NCBI GenBank assembly: GCA_016584495.1
Contig: WAID01000015.1
Location: 1,116,501-1,180,500 of the forward strand
DNA: 64,000 bases
DNA from: Celoporthe dispersa
Taxonomy: Eukaryota; Ascomycota; Sordariomycetes; Diaporthales; Cryphonectriaceae
Direction: 5' to 3'
The stretch's first letter is position 1; the number at the start of each line of letters is the position of its first letter. Shown piece after piece: positions 23,166-34,468 of this stretch. The translations under genes and the position numbers were made by a program. The notes under the pieces were generated by a model. That model did no database searches. It was given only the letters and a program-made list of their open reading frames with translations, and was not told where the DNA came from.

Positions 23166-26100
23166 GGTCAAAGTCACTAGCTATCAAAGAGGTATGGTAG
23201 AAGGGAGGAAGTCATGAGAGCACGGTCCAGTCTGTATGAAGGCGTGGATGAGGTCTACACCTTTGGATAGGGCCGAGTTCGTATGGATCGTAGAAAAGGC
23301 CAGCTGCACGGGAAGAGGGCCATGTCTGTACGAGGTGTAGGAGAAGGACGCCAACAACACAAGGGGGGCGTCGGGTGTAGCCTGCATCCTGAATGCGGCT
23401 GGGCTGCAGTTCGACCTGTGGACAGGTTGGGAGAATCCGTGGGTAGGGCTGGGCTGATGGAAGACAGATTCAGCTGTCCCCTTTGATTGCAGGGCGGCGA
23501 CAACCATATACGGCCACTGAGAAATTAGAGTCCTAGACCTTACAACGCGGGTTCTGTACAAGGGAGGTAGGAACTGGAACATGTCAGGCAATACGTATCT
23601 ACGAAACAATGATTATGCCCGTGTTGGAGGTTATCAGCTGGGAAACAGAAATAAGTTTGAATACTATTTAATACATTATGTAGCAGGACATGTACCTGAC
23701 CTGTGTGCAGAGTTTGCAGCAAGGCTTACGGAGAAGCTTAGACAGTTTATGAATTGTGGCGGAAGGGGAGCCACAACATGTAGAAGAGCCAGTCCAACGT
23801 AACATGGGTGAGAGGCGGAAATTTTGTCAGAATATTGATCTCGTTGGGCGGCGTAACAGAAGTGACTAGAAATTTACTCCACAAGCCTTTCCGGGATACG
23901 AAGTCCGCCACAAAGTGTTGTTCATAGCAATATTTTTGGCGGGTGTGGACGACAGAAAGTGAGTGTTGATTACTTCAAGGAAAGGAGGAGGTTCCTGGCT
24001 CTCATATCCAAAAAGTCATTGGCAAGGCTGACCCAAAGGCAACTTGCTGTTGCATGAGTTCAATGCCTTGGAAACAAATTTAGATAGGATCTTTGTGTAA
24101 TTAATTAATTTGATACAGAGTCAGAAAGTTCTATCTGCTACCTTATTCTGAAGAGCTTTGTATTGTTGCATGATAGCTATGAAGACTGCCATGCTGTGCT
24201 GCTTCTTTCACACTTATTGTTGAATATGTGTGCCCTTTGCTCCCGCCTCTGGATTACTCCTGGCTGTAAGGCAAGTACAATACGACCCTGTGACGCCCAA
24301 CTTGATTTCAAAGCCTCTCATCAGTCGGGGTGATATTAGCATATTGCACTCACAACCTTGACCACCATCAGACAAAATATGTGTCGTGACCAGCTACTGG
24401 ATTTCAACGGCAGGTGCTACCTTCATCACTACTGCGGCTGAATATTTGAGTAATTTCTTTTACATTTGCAGGAAATGTTTGTGAAAGAAATAGAAATTAT
24501 AGTTTTCTTGACTGCGTTAAAGAACTAAGCTGTGTGTCGAAGAGTTGAAGGGATTCATTGATAAATAGAAGAGCCACCTCAGCGTAGCAGCACTTCTCGG
24601 GAATCTCTCAGAACCAATCAACCGATGATCAGAGCTCCGAACTACAATGACGTTCGATCAATACCAGGGCAGCACCGGCACGGGCTCTCAGGGTGTTGAC
24701 GCAGATGCACGCTCAGGCTAGAGCAATACAGGTGGCAGCTTCCAACTCGTTCGGAGGCGGAAGAGCAGCTCGTATGGTCGGAGATCTTGCGACCACTGCC
24801 TTTGACGAGTTCCTGGGTGCTAAGCTGATGTAGATCACTTGGCAGCCAGAGGCGGGACCGTAGATGAAGAGGCATCTGGATACATCATAGTAGTATATCG
24901 AAAATGCCTCGTTTAGACGTCTCCGGTCTCTTGTCGTGCAGGTGGACCTCATCTGCCTTCGCCGACGTCTCCAGGCTTTCTGCTGGGTAGTACTTGATCT
25001 GCGTTCTGTGTCCGACATGGGCAGCACGCAATGCTTGATGTGGATGATCTCACATGGGGTCGCCATGACCGCACGATCTCAACCCTTCGATATGCTCAAT
25101 ACGGTGGCCATGTCTCATCGCCTTATTATCGTCTAGAGCAGCCCTTGCTCAAAGGCATCGACCCCATTTCTGAAACTTCCTCCAGTTGCCTCGTGGGAGT
25201 TCATCCTTATTATCACCAGCACGAAGCCCGGCACGCAAACCTGTCCAACGAAGATCAAAGAAGTCCAGGGAGTAGAGGTAACGGATTGGTCGTTGTCGTC
25301 ATCCGGAGCAATAATAGTATCAACAGCTGTGGCTTGCGCTCCCCTGGTCTGTCCAGCTTTAGAAGTCAGCCAAGCTTTCGGGGCTAAGCTACAGGCTGCA
25401 TAGGAGGTTGCCTCCGCTGCAGGGGCCCCCAGGCCGCAAGTGGAAAGCTAATCTTGCGAACACAAAAGCCCCAGCTGAGAACACCCGTGGACCGAGATTT
25501 GCTTCTTTGCATTGTCGTTCATGAGAAGGAGATGGCGTCTGAGGATGCGCTCTGGTTTGTGGCCCTCATCAGTCTCTAACGGTGTGTGCCTCATGATAAT
25601 GAAGGAAGATGTGGCGAGGATGTCAGCGCCAATGAGGCGTGCCTCGGAAGGATCTTGAGACCCTGAAAGGCAAATGCAACCAGTCCCATTGGTACGGTCG
25701 GTTCTGGATTGCGGCTCAACGGCGCTCTGATACGAGAAATGTTTGTTTTATGCAAGATGCTGGAAGGAGGGGGGGTGGCCGTGTCCCGCGACAGACTGTA
25801 CAGTACTGTGGTGTACCATGACAGGCTGAATGAGATGAAGGAAGGGGTTGCTCCATCTGATGTGCCCTGATATGGGCAAGATCTCTCTATGAAGGTGCTC
25901 ATGATTGGTGGCAACCCGTTGTGGTGGGAGTGATGGGCAATAAGTTCATGTGGGTCCAGCAGACAGACGGGACGAAGGTTAATCACAGCTACCAACAGAA
26001 TGGGGTTTAGACTTATCTTCTTGGACATGCGAGTGCTGTTTTGTGGCGTGGGAGGAGGGGCTGGAGCTTATTTGTGCTGCGGTACATGCATGCATGCATG

Positions 26101-26421
26101 CACATGCAGGCCTGCTGTACGTCCGTACAGGACAAATCCTTAGACATGTGTTCCTGGTTTTGAACACTTGGCTTGGATTCCTTGGCCCCAAAAACTATTG
26201 TTTTCTCTTGTCTGACTCCCAATCCCCCCCCCCTCCCTTCTCTTCTTTCTCTCCCGCTCATCAGTGTAAATATGAAGGAGACAGGGCGCTGAAACGGAGA
26301 TGCCCTCTCTTGGCTGTGAACCTTGGACCTGATCCCGACGAACCACAGAACCCTACAGCTAAGAGCTGCGACGGCTAAAGACACGCCCATTCCTCGGATC
26401 GGCCCACTGCCCTGTGACGCC
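23166..26421. other. Gene-poor stretch of about 3.2 kb
   Basis: No gene supported. Codon pattern is poor and all open frames are short or without domains. An alternating GCATGCATGCATGC run lies at about 26086-26103, and a C-run at 26225-26233 ends in the CT-rich leader of the glycosyltransferase gene. 24100-24560 is AT-richer. Confidence 0.5.
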
Positions 26422-27990
26422 ATGGGCTCCCCTCTCGTGACGCTCGCTGCGTCCAAGCGATCCAGACTCGTCACCTCCCTCATCTTTGCAACCTTCGTCG
26501 TCTTCTTCATCTCGAGAGTGAGCGAGCCTGGCGCGCTGCTGTTCGGCCGGCCGGTGTCACAGATACCGGTACCGGGACAGAGTCCAGACGAGTACAATGG
26601 CCCGCGTTTCGAGCTCCTGGGCATCCCAGACTTCGGCGCAGAGGTCGAGGTCGCCACACTGAACATTAAAGTCAAGCAGGACGTGCCGACCAAGGGCAGC
26701 CCGGCCCTCGCGCACGGCCACAAGCCCTTCCCTGCCCAGAATGCGAGGCAGGAAGACAACAGCGATGGCAGCCTCCGGAGCCCATACCAGCGCCAGCTGC
26801 CCATCACCATGCCCAAGCTGACGACGCACCACCTCGACGCCCCGGGCTTCAACTTCACCGACATCGAGCAGCCCGCCCCCGGCACGCCGCTGGCCTCCAT
26901 CACCCTCGAGTTTCCCGCTCAGAAGCCGCCGCCCGACGCGTCCAAGATGATCTTCGGCGTGGCCACGACGCTCGACCGCATGCCCGAGAACCTGCGCAAC
27001 TTCCAGCACTGGGCGGCCCGCACCAGCGCCCGCTTCGTCGTCGTACACGAGCCGCGCAACGAGACGCTGCGGCCGGGCGAGCCGTCGGCCGAGGAGATGG
27101 TGCAGCTGTACAGGGGGGCGGGAATCGAGCGCATCGCGCTGGTGGAGAGGGACCAGGGCTGGGGCGAGCGGTTCGTGTCGCTGCTGGGCGAGCTGCACGA
27201 CCGCATGGAGCCCCAGGTGGAGTGGGCGGTGCTGATGGACGACGACACCTTCTTCCTCGACCTGGACGCCGTGCAGGCCATGCTGGCCAAGTACGACCCG
27301 TCCCAGCCGTGGTACGTGGGCGCGCTGAGCGACAACAAGTGGAACATCAACCACGGCGGGCTCTATGCCGTCGGCGGCGCCGGCATCTTCCTCTCGCGGC
27401 CACTGCTGGAGACGATGCGGCCGTTTGCAGACGGCTGTTTTCCCGAGGAGGGCACGGAGGCTGGCGGGGACACGCTGGTCGGCGCCTGTATCCACCGGCA
27501 CACCACGACCAAGCTGAGCCTCGAGCACGGGCTGTACCAGCTGGACCTGCACGGCGACGTGACAGGGTTCTACGAGGCGCCCAGGCGCCAGCCGCTGAGC
27601 GTGCACCACTGGAAGAGCTGGCACCACCACGACCTCCCTGCGGTCGCGACGGTCGCCAGGGCCTGCGGGCGGCCGTGCGTGCTGCAGAACTTCCGGTTCC
27701 AGGACGGGTGGCAGATGAGCAACGGGTTCAGCATCGTCAAGTACGGCTACGGCGAGGCGGAGCTGGCGGCGCAGCACCCGCAGGCGATGGAGCACACCTG
27801 GAAGACCACCGAGTGGGAAATCGAGGACAGCTGGGACTACAGCCTCGCGCCGCTTAAGGACAGGGACGAGGGCAAGGTGCAGTTCCTGATGGAGAGGAGC
27901 GTCGTCGAGCTGGATGGTAGCGTCGCGGTGTGCTATGTCAGGAGGGAGAACGGTATCGGGACAGGATTGATCCGAATGGTCTGGCGCTGA
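26422..27990 (+). CDS. Golgi glycosyltransferase, GT31 (fringe-like) type
   Basis: Type II membrane glycosyltransferase, probably transferring a hexose to glycans in the Golgi. Single exon, 522 residues, start ATG 26422 after a CT-rich leader. N-terminal anchor at residues 16-33 (LVTSLIFATFVVFFISRV), a stem of about 150 residues with NFT sequon, then the catalytic domain: FQHWAARTSARFVVVHE, metal-binding DDD in AVLMDDDTFFLDLDAV, YVGALSDNKWNINHGG, YAVGGAGIFLSRPLLETM, and GGDTLVGACIH. These correspond to the fringe/C1GALT family DxD and GGAG motifs. Acceptor unknown. No frame break. Confidence 0.85.
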   Translation: MGSPLVTLAASKRSRLVTSLIFATFVVFFISRVSEPGALLFGRPVSQIPVPGQSPDEYNGPRFELLGIPDFGAEVEVATLNIKVKQDVPTKGSPALAHGHKPFPAQNARQEDNSDGSLRSPYQRQLPITMPKLTTHHLDAPGFNFTDIEQPAPGTPLASITLEFPAQKPPPDASKMIFGVATTLDRMPENLRNFQHWAARTSARFVVVHEPRNETLRPGEPSAEEMVQLYRGAGIERIALVERDQGWGERFVSLLGELHDRMEPQVEWAVLMDDDTFFLDLDAVQAMLAKYDPSQPWYVGALSDNKWNINHGGLYAVGGAGIFLSRPLLETMRPFADGCFPEEGTEAGGDTLVGACIHRHTTTKLSLEHGLYQLDLHGDVTGFYEAPRRQPLSVHHWKSWHHHDLPAVATVARACGRPCVLQNFRFQDGWQMSNGFSIVKYGYGEAELAAQHPQAMEHTWKTTEWEIEDSWDYSLAPLKDRDEGKVQFLMERSVVELDGSVAVCYVRRENGIGTGLIRMVWR

Positions 27991-29455
27991 GGGGTGCTCT
28001 CTGAGACTTCAGGCAGACCGACCCATGGGAAGACCTGAAGCCTTTCTGACCCGGAAGAAACGAGAGCGATGGAAGCCGTCTGGAGCAGCCCCACCGCCGG
28101 GATCAAGTCCTGGCTTTGTCCCTCAAGGAGACGGGCTGCCACGAAAGGGATCCGACGCAGATCTCGAGCTGGAAGAAGAGATGCTTTTGAAGCCCGGGAA
28201 TATAGCATGGGGACAGACAAGGAGGATTCAGTCCGTCGTGCCCTCGCAGGACAGGGGGCACCTGGATGCGTGAGCATGATTCTCGCACATAGTACGCAAG
28301 ACACGCCGAGATGGACGAGAGCCCCTTCTGAGCATCACGTCAGGCATCACGAAGTTATGAGGGAAAACACGGCATACGTAAGGACTACACCAGAGCAGTT
28401 TTCTAGGCCTTGTCAAAACACAATTGTACTATAAACACACACACACACACACACTGATCTCGAACAAAATCATACATCACGACCAGAAATCCTGCTGAAG
28501 TGTACACCATAATCGGTCAACCTTGGGCTGACGTTCACATTCCCGGGATTCTGGCGGGAGTGACGCCCGTGGGCCTTTCCCTCCTGTCCGCGCCTTCCCA
28601 AGTGGTTGTCTGCTGCATACTGGTCGTGCAGGAACCGATCGTGACATCGAGAGATCCTCTTACCTGCCTTGTGGAAGCAACCGAGGGGCAAGGTGCCTCT
28701 CGTCCTTTCCTATAGTCACTACAAACAGATATGCCCGCTTCCTTCTCGTTGTACGCTTCCACCCGTCTTGGCTTCGAGCTGATGACTGCTGGGCTGAGAC
28801 GAGCTGAGCACCGACGCGAAGCTCTCTACGTACTATCTTTGGTCTTAACTTCGTTCTTTATTCTCTGGCCTCCTCTCCTCGTCTTGCCACTTCCTATGGA
28901 GACAGGAGGTGGAGGTAGGATTGTGCCACAAGGGAAAACTGACCTGGGGAGGATCTATAATCTCGTTTTCGAATCACTCATCCCAAGACGGTGACTGCAC
29001 ATTCCATTTCTGTGCCGGGGCAGTATTCGGACTGTCCTAGGGTCTCTCGCTCCTACCTCCTTGGGCGAGTGGGAAGGAGGTCGTGTGGAGTACAGAGACC
29101 AACAAGGACACGACTGCTCCTGCTTCTTAGCTGCCTCACTCCTGGGGAAGGCACCACTGAAAGAGAATCAACACGGCCAAAACAAATCTCCCCTCTCCCC
29201 TTCGACATTCTTGTTCTTCTCTTCTCTTCTTCCTCTTCATCCATCCATCTCTCTCCGCCACCACCCACTCCACCCACTTTTGGAACTCCCATCACTATCG
29301 TTTACCCCCCACCACGCTCTTCAGCATTTCACTACCATCAGTAGACTTTCGCTCGTATCATCTTGTTTTCCTCTCTCTCCTACTTTCATCCTGCTGTGGA
29401 GCCATCACACACCTTCTCTGCTCGAATTGGCACAAACTCAATCCCATCCGCCATC
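27991..29455. other. Intergenic of about 1.5 kb with a CA microsatellite
   Basis: (CA)n about 11 units at 28434-28455. 29180-29440 is strongly CT-rich, the likely leader and promoter of the secreted Cys-rich protein gene. No gene seen. Confidence 0.6.
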
Positions 29456-30576
29456 ATGTTCAGCCCAGCTACCATCGCGGCCCTTGCGCCCTTCATCCTG
29501 GGGCTTGCCCAGGCATCAGCCGTGAGTCTCACTTCTCTTCCCTTCAGTCCTGCTGCCCAGTTCTCCTCATCCCAGATCCTGACCCCTCTTCTCCCTCGTA
29601 CCAGGTCGAAGTACCTCGCGAGTTGCCTCAAGATGTCACCCTCAACCCTGCCAGCCCCGCCCTGGTCATGGGCGGTGGCTATGACTGCTATCCCTACAAC
29701 GACAACGATTGCTACAAGAAGTACTGGGACCAGTACAGGAAGTGTCATCCGTACGACAAGCCTTGCTACAAGGACTGCCATGACTACGACGACTACAATG
29801 ATCATTGCAGTAACTACGACAGGAGCTACGGCAAGTGCTACGACAGGTGCTACTACGACTACGACGGTTGCGACAAGTATAAGGACTGCCACAAGGACGA
29901 CGACTCGTGCTACAAGAAAAAGAAGGAGGAAGACTACTGCCACCCTGACGACAACAAGTGCCGGGACCGACACCCTTACCCTCACGACTTTTGCAAGCCT
30001 TGGGACTGGGATTGCCACAAGAAGAAGCACGAACACAAGGACTACGAATGCCACCCTCGCAAGGACAAGGACTGCTACCCGGACTACCCTGACTACCCCG
30101 ACTATGACGACGGTGATCATGAGGAGGATCCTCACCACCCTAGGGGCTACGTCAAGGTTGTCTACCACGGCGCCAAGGGGCACTACGAGCAACAAGTCTG
30201 GCCTGATGGTGATGAGGCCTGGACTGGTAAGTCACCTCCCTCCTCTCTCTACCCTTGTATCATGGCCAGCCCCCCCCCCCCCCTTTCTCCCTCCTCTCCC
30301 CGAGCCCCTCACCAGCCGGCTCCCCGTCTCTTAGAACCATGGACCCGTACTAACATGTTTACAGATCATGACCACTTTGTCGTGGAGTACATCAAGTACT
30401 ACCTCGAGAAGGAGGACAAGAACGTGCGCTGCCTTCCCATGAAGTCCTGGTTCCCTTGGACCCCGCTCCCGATTGAGAAGTACCAGGAGAAGGAGGAAGA
30501 GTACGGCAAGAAGGTTCGCATCATCAAGCTGAAGGAACCCATGCCGGTGGAGGTGATCCGCTGTGACTTCCCATAG
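29456..30576 (+). CDS. Secreted Cys/Tyr/Asp/Lys-rich protein
   Basis: Family not recognised. Exons 29456-29521, 29605-30226, 30365-30576 (introns 83 and 138 nt; GTGAGT and GTAAGT donors; the second intron holds a C12 run). Product 299 residues. Residues 1-22 are a signal peptide (MFSPATIAALAPFILGLAQA), and intron 1 falls exactly at its end. Residues about 45-190 are a low-complexity region of Cys, Tyr, Asp, Lys and His: CYKDCHDYDDYNDHC, KCYDRCYYDYDGC, CYPDYPDYPDYDD; cysteines recur every 4-12 residues, many as CY or C-x3-C pairs. Residues about 195-299 form an ordinary-looking domain (GYVKVVYHGAKGHYEQQVWP, HDHFVVEYIKYYLEKEDKNV, PVEVIRCDFP). Plausible roles are metal binding, Tyr cross-linking in the wall, or an effector; none is shown. 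Confidence 0.85.
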
Positions 30577-31008
30577 ACATGTCGTCGACTTCTTGCTTTG
30601 GTCTTGTCTTGTCGCTATTGTTAGATTGTGTGTCTGGCGAGTAACGGGGGTTCGTAACAAAAGGTGGCGGCCTCTGACTATCGTGGGCTGGGGGGTCGCT
30701 GGTCACTGGACTTGTACCCATGAGGTTGAGTTATCCTAGAACGACTCTCGAGCAATCATAACCACTCCGTATATCTGCTGTCTCTTTGTCTCTCTGTGCT
30801 GAAGATTTGTGCTTGGCCTCATGCCCGTATGCTAAGCCTTAGGAAACCCATGGTAACTGGCCCCAACTCCATCGTACACACACAATATTATCTTGCTCCT
30901 GCCATGTGTTCGGATAGACGCAACAACAACCTGTCAAACGTCCACGACTTAGCGCCTTATTTTTTCCTCCCTTTGCCGCCGCTGTACTGAGCCAATCCCC
31001 CAAATTGA
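30577..31008. other. Intergenic between convergent genes
   Basis: 3' flanks only; nothing recognised. Confidence 0.6.
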
Positions 31009-31015
31009 TCATAGA

Positions 31016-33601
31016 TCAACAAACTCCCCCCTTGATGTACTTGCCATTTTGAATACCACTGAGGTACCCAGCAATCTTCTCTGTCATTTGTGTCGTCTCG
31101 AACTCAAAGTGCTGATAGATATACTTGCCAGGCAGACTATGCCCGAATCTGCGCAGGTTGATTCCCGCATCAGCATACCTTTCCCATCCGTTCGGCGCAT
31201 AAGGCTCAATGACCACTGCAGGAGCACCTCCTGGCCCATGACGAGAAAGAACGCGGCGGCGGTATTCGACAGGCTGCATCTCGAACAATCGCCAGCACGG
31301 GAAGCTGACTACCCTCGCGGTGATGCCCCGCCTCTTGAGCTCTTCGGCCACGTCCACCGCGAACGAGAGCTCAGCGCCTACACCGATGATCGTGACATCG
31401 GCCACGGCGCCGTCTTCAGCCTCGCGGAGGACATATGCGCCCCGGGCCACGCCCTCTCTGCTTGTCAGGCCGCTGCCGCCGCCGTCGTGCAGCTGGGGGA
31501 TCTTGTGGCGGCTCTCGCTGATGATGCTCGGACCGTCCTTGTGCGCGACGGCCACGATCCAGGCACCCGCGGTCTCCTCGGCATCACCAGGGCGGAGGTA
31601 GAGCAGGTTCGGCATGGCGCGGTACAAGGAAGCCAGCTCGATGGGCTGGTGGGTGGGCCCGTCCTCGCCGGCGCCGATGGAGTCGTGGGTGGCGGCGTGG
31701 AGGACCTGGAGGCCCTGAAGGGCGCCCATGCGGACGGCGGGGGCGGCGTAGAGGTAGAACATGAAGAAGGAAGAGGTGATGGGGAGGAATGTACCGCGGT
31801 TGTAGGCGGCGAGGCCGTTGGCTATGCCGGCCATGGCGTGCTCGCGGACACCGTGGTGGATATAGCGGCCTGAGTAGGCACCGTTGATGCCGCAGGAGGT
31901 CCTGAGGCCGGGCTTTGAGGGCGAATCTAGTTAGTTGTTTTGGTCTGAGGTCATGGTGGAGAGGTGAGGGGAGAGAGAGAGAGAGAGACGCATGAAAAGA
32001 GGCCTACAGGTTGAAAGTCCACCTTTCCATCCCATATCATATTCACAGACGGTGACAGGTCTGCCGTGCCGACCATGAACGAGTTGATCTCCTTGGCGAG
32101 CGGGTTGACCACTTGCCCTCCAGACACCCGAGTCGCCGTGGGCGCAGTATCAAAGGTCTTGGGGACCAGATCCCTCCAGTCCTTACGCATCTCACCACGC
32201 ATGCGAGACTGCAGCTCTTCACCCAGCTCCGGAAACTCCTGGCAGTACCGCTCGAGCAGGCCGTCCCATTCCCGCACAAAAGCCTCGCCCCTCCCTGGCA
32301 GGTCGGCAAAAAAGGCCCTGACCTCTTCACTGATCTCGAAATGCTTCTCTGGGTCGAGGCCGCTGGCCTGCTTCATCCTCCTCACATCGTCTGCGCCGAA
32401 GGGCGCGCCGTGAGAAGCCGCCTTGCCGGCGACTGCGCTGCCCAGACCAATGGTTGTCTTGATGTTGATGAACACAGGCTTGTCCTCGGACTGCCTAGCC
32501 TTCTCCAGGGCGCGGGCGATGCCCTCGATGTCATAGCAGCCATCTTGGACCTCGAGAACATCGAATCCGCAGGCACGCATCTTGGCGTTGATGTCTTCGT
32601 TGTTGACCATGTCGACTGAGCCGTCGCAGGTGATCTGGTTGTTGTCGTAGCTGCGCGCCGCCATCAGAACTTACACAAAAGCCCTCGATAGTGACATGTC
32701 GTTCCGTCGTTGACGCCACAACACTGTAATATGGAAAGGAACTCACATGATGGTCAGGTTATTCAACCTCCAGTGCCCAGCGAGCGAGATGGCCTCCAGA
32801 CCCACCCCTTCCTGCAGGCAGGCGTCGCCTACCATGCACCAGGTGTGATTGGAGACCACGTCGAGCCCGGGCTTGTTGTACGTCGCCGCCAGATTCTTGG
32901 TCGCCATGGCGAGCCCCACGGCGTTGGCGACGCCCTGTCCTAGGGGTCCCGTGGTCACCTCGATGCCCTCGATCTCGATCTCCGGGTGGCCTGGGCAGAG
33001 GGAGTCTGCGCGCTCGGAGTGGTAGGACTTGAGCTGGTTAAAGGTCATGGCTTTGTAGCCTGACAGGTGTAGGAAGGAGTACTGGAAGAGGCAGGTATGT
33101 CCTAGATATGAGTGATTGTGTTAACTCCATAGACCCATTATCCTTTGTTTTTGCTGCCCATGTAGATTGTGATGGACATAGTAAGTGATGATGGTTCACC
33201 ATTTGACAGGACAAAACGGTCTCGGTTGAACCAGTCCGGACTGTGAGGTGCGTAACGCATCACATATTTCCACAGGGCCACACCTATGGCTGCCATGCCA
33301 ATTGCGCCACTTTTTTATGAGAAGCATGTTGATCATTAGCCATGAATCCGGCCTTGGTCGAGAGTATTATGTAATTTTTGTTTCTTCTTCTTTTTCTTCT
33401 CATGTATTTGGACACTCACCCTGGGTGGCCCATATTATATTGCTGGCACAGGTCAGCAATGAGAATACGATATGTCTTCAGCACGTGATCATGGTGCTTT
33501 GAAAGGTTGGTGTAGTAGGCGGGCTGCTTCTTCGTGACGAGTTCGTCCTTGACAGCGTGGAGGACGGTGCCTTCAGTCTGATCCAGCCTTCCTGGCGCCA
33601 T
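31016..33601 (-). CDS. Dihydroxyacetone synthase (transketolase family)
   Basis: Thiamine-diphosphate enzyme moving a two-carbon unit from xylulose 5-phosphate to an aldehyde, classically formaldehyde, giving dihydroxyacetone and glyceraldehyde 3-phosphate. Five exons: 33601-33420, 33309-33200, 33101-32747, 32650-32008, 31912-31016, all in phase, 728 residues. The ThDP motif is MVGDACLQEG, with Ala-Cys as in dihydroxyacetone synthases rather than the GDG-C-M-EG of ordinary transketolase; also GPLGQGVANAVG, YDNNQITCDGSVD, CGINGAYSGRYIHHGVREHAM, and GPTHQPIE. The C-terminus reads KGGVC with no peroxisomal signal, but the final codons follow a six-G run (C6 at 31026-31031); one G fewer would give an end in EFVDL and a stop at 31009. 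Divergent from the polyol dehydrogenase. Confidence 0.88.
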
Positions 33602-34468
33602 CTTTTAATTTATTTCCTACCGAGGGACGATATTCTGACGAATATGAGTATCTGCAAAGAAACAAACTTATATTGAAAAAGAAGAAGAAGAAAAGAAAAA
33701 TTCAAGTATGCTTCTCGACCTGATTTCGCTGACAGAGGACAGGCGTGCTGTTTACCGAGACTTGTAGGAAGGGTCAGTCCTGAATATTGCCACACACCCA
33801 ATTCTAGGAATACTTGGATGGTTTTCAACGTCTGCCGTGACCTCAACGCCTCTCCGCCGCCCGCATTACCAGCAGGAGGCCCTTATAAGCCCAGTCCCCA
33901 GACCTAATTTTGGGGGACAGAATTATTACGGGGCAGAGAGATCTGGGGAAGATTTCCACGAATGACCCGGCTTACCAAAGTAGGCAATCCGATTACCCAT
34001 CCGACAACCATCAAAAAAAAAGGTCAGCAGGCAGAGAGTAATGGTCAGGTGGCAACGGACGTCTTTGACCCTTACGTACTGATGTCTTTGTGTGTGCGTT
34101 GATATGCTCTTCCGGTGACGGACGATAACTTCCACCCACAGCGGAGGCGTCGACGTGTTCGGTCGTGAGGAGAAGAGAGGGGCGGCACTATCTATGGGAC
34201 CGTCGGCAGATGTGGAAGGCAATCCGAACCTTGAGTTTTTTTGCCTTTGTCTTTTGGTCCGAATATCCATTTTCCTCGTGATTTAGTTACTATGATTTAG
34301 TAATATCCATGAGATTGATCATGTAAGCCCGCCTTTGACTGCGTCTGGGGACTGATCAACAGTATTATTTCGATATCACCATCTCACAAAGTCGCAACGA
34401 ATATACAAAATAGAGAATAGGCTCGAAACAGGGAAAAGAAAGGCCTGGAGAGAAAAAGAAAAAACAGA
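33602..34468. other. Shared divergent promoter region
   Basis: 867 bp between the starts of dihydroxyacetone synthase and the polyol dehydrogenase. Contains A-rich and GA-rich tracts near both starts. No specific factor site can be claimed. Confidence 0.6.

Noticed and set aside
24713..25387. Overlapping open frames on both strands
   Set aside because: No domain, no signal, and no consistent codon pattern; probably decayed intergenic sequence.
26086..26103. GCATGCATGCATGC run as a regulatory site
   Set aside because: A simple alternating repeat; no evidence of a bound factor.
29386..30195. Long open frames rich in Thr/Arg (plus) and Val (minus) over the Cys-rich gene
   Set aside because: They are shadows of the low-complexity coding frame; neither has a start, splice or signal that fits, while the Cys-rich frame has clean introns and a signal peptide.
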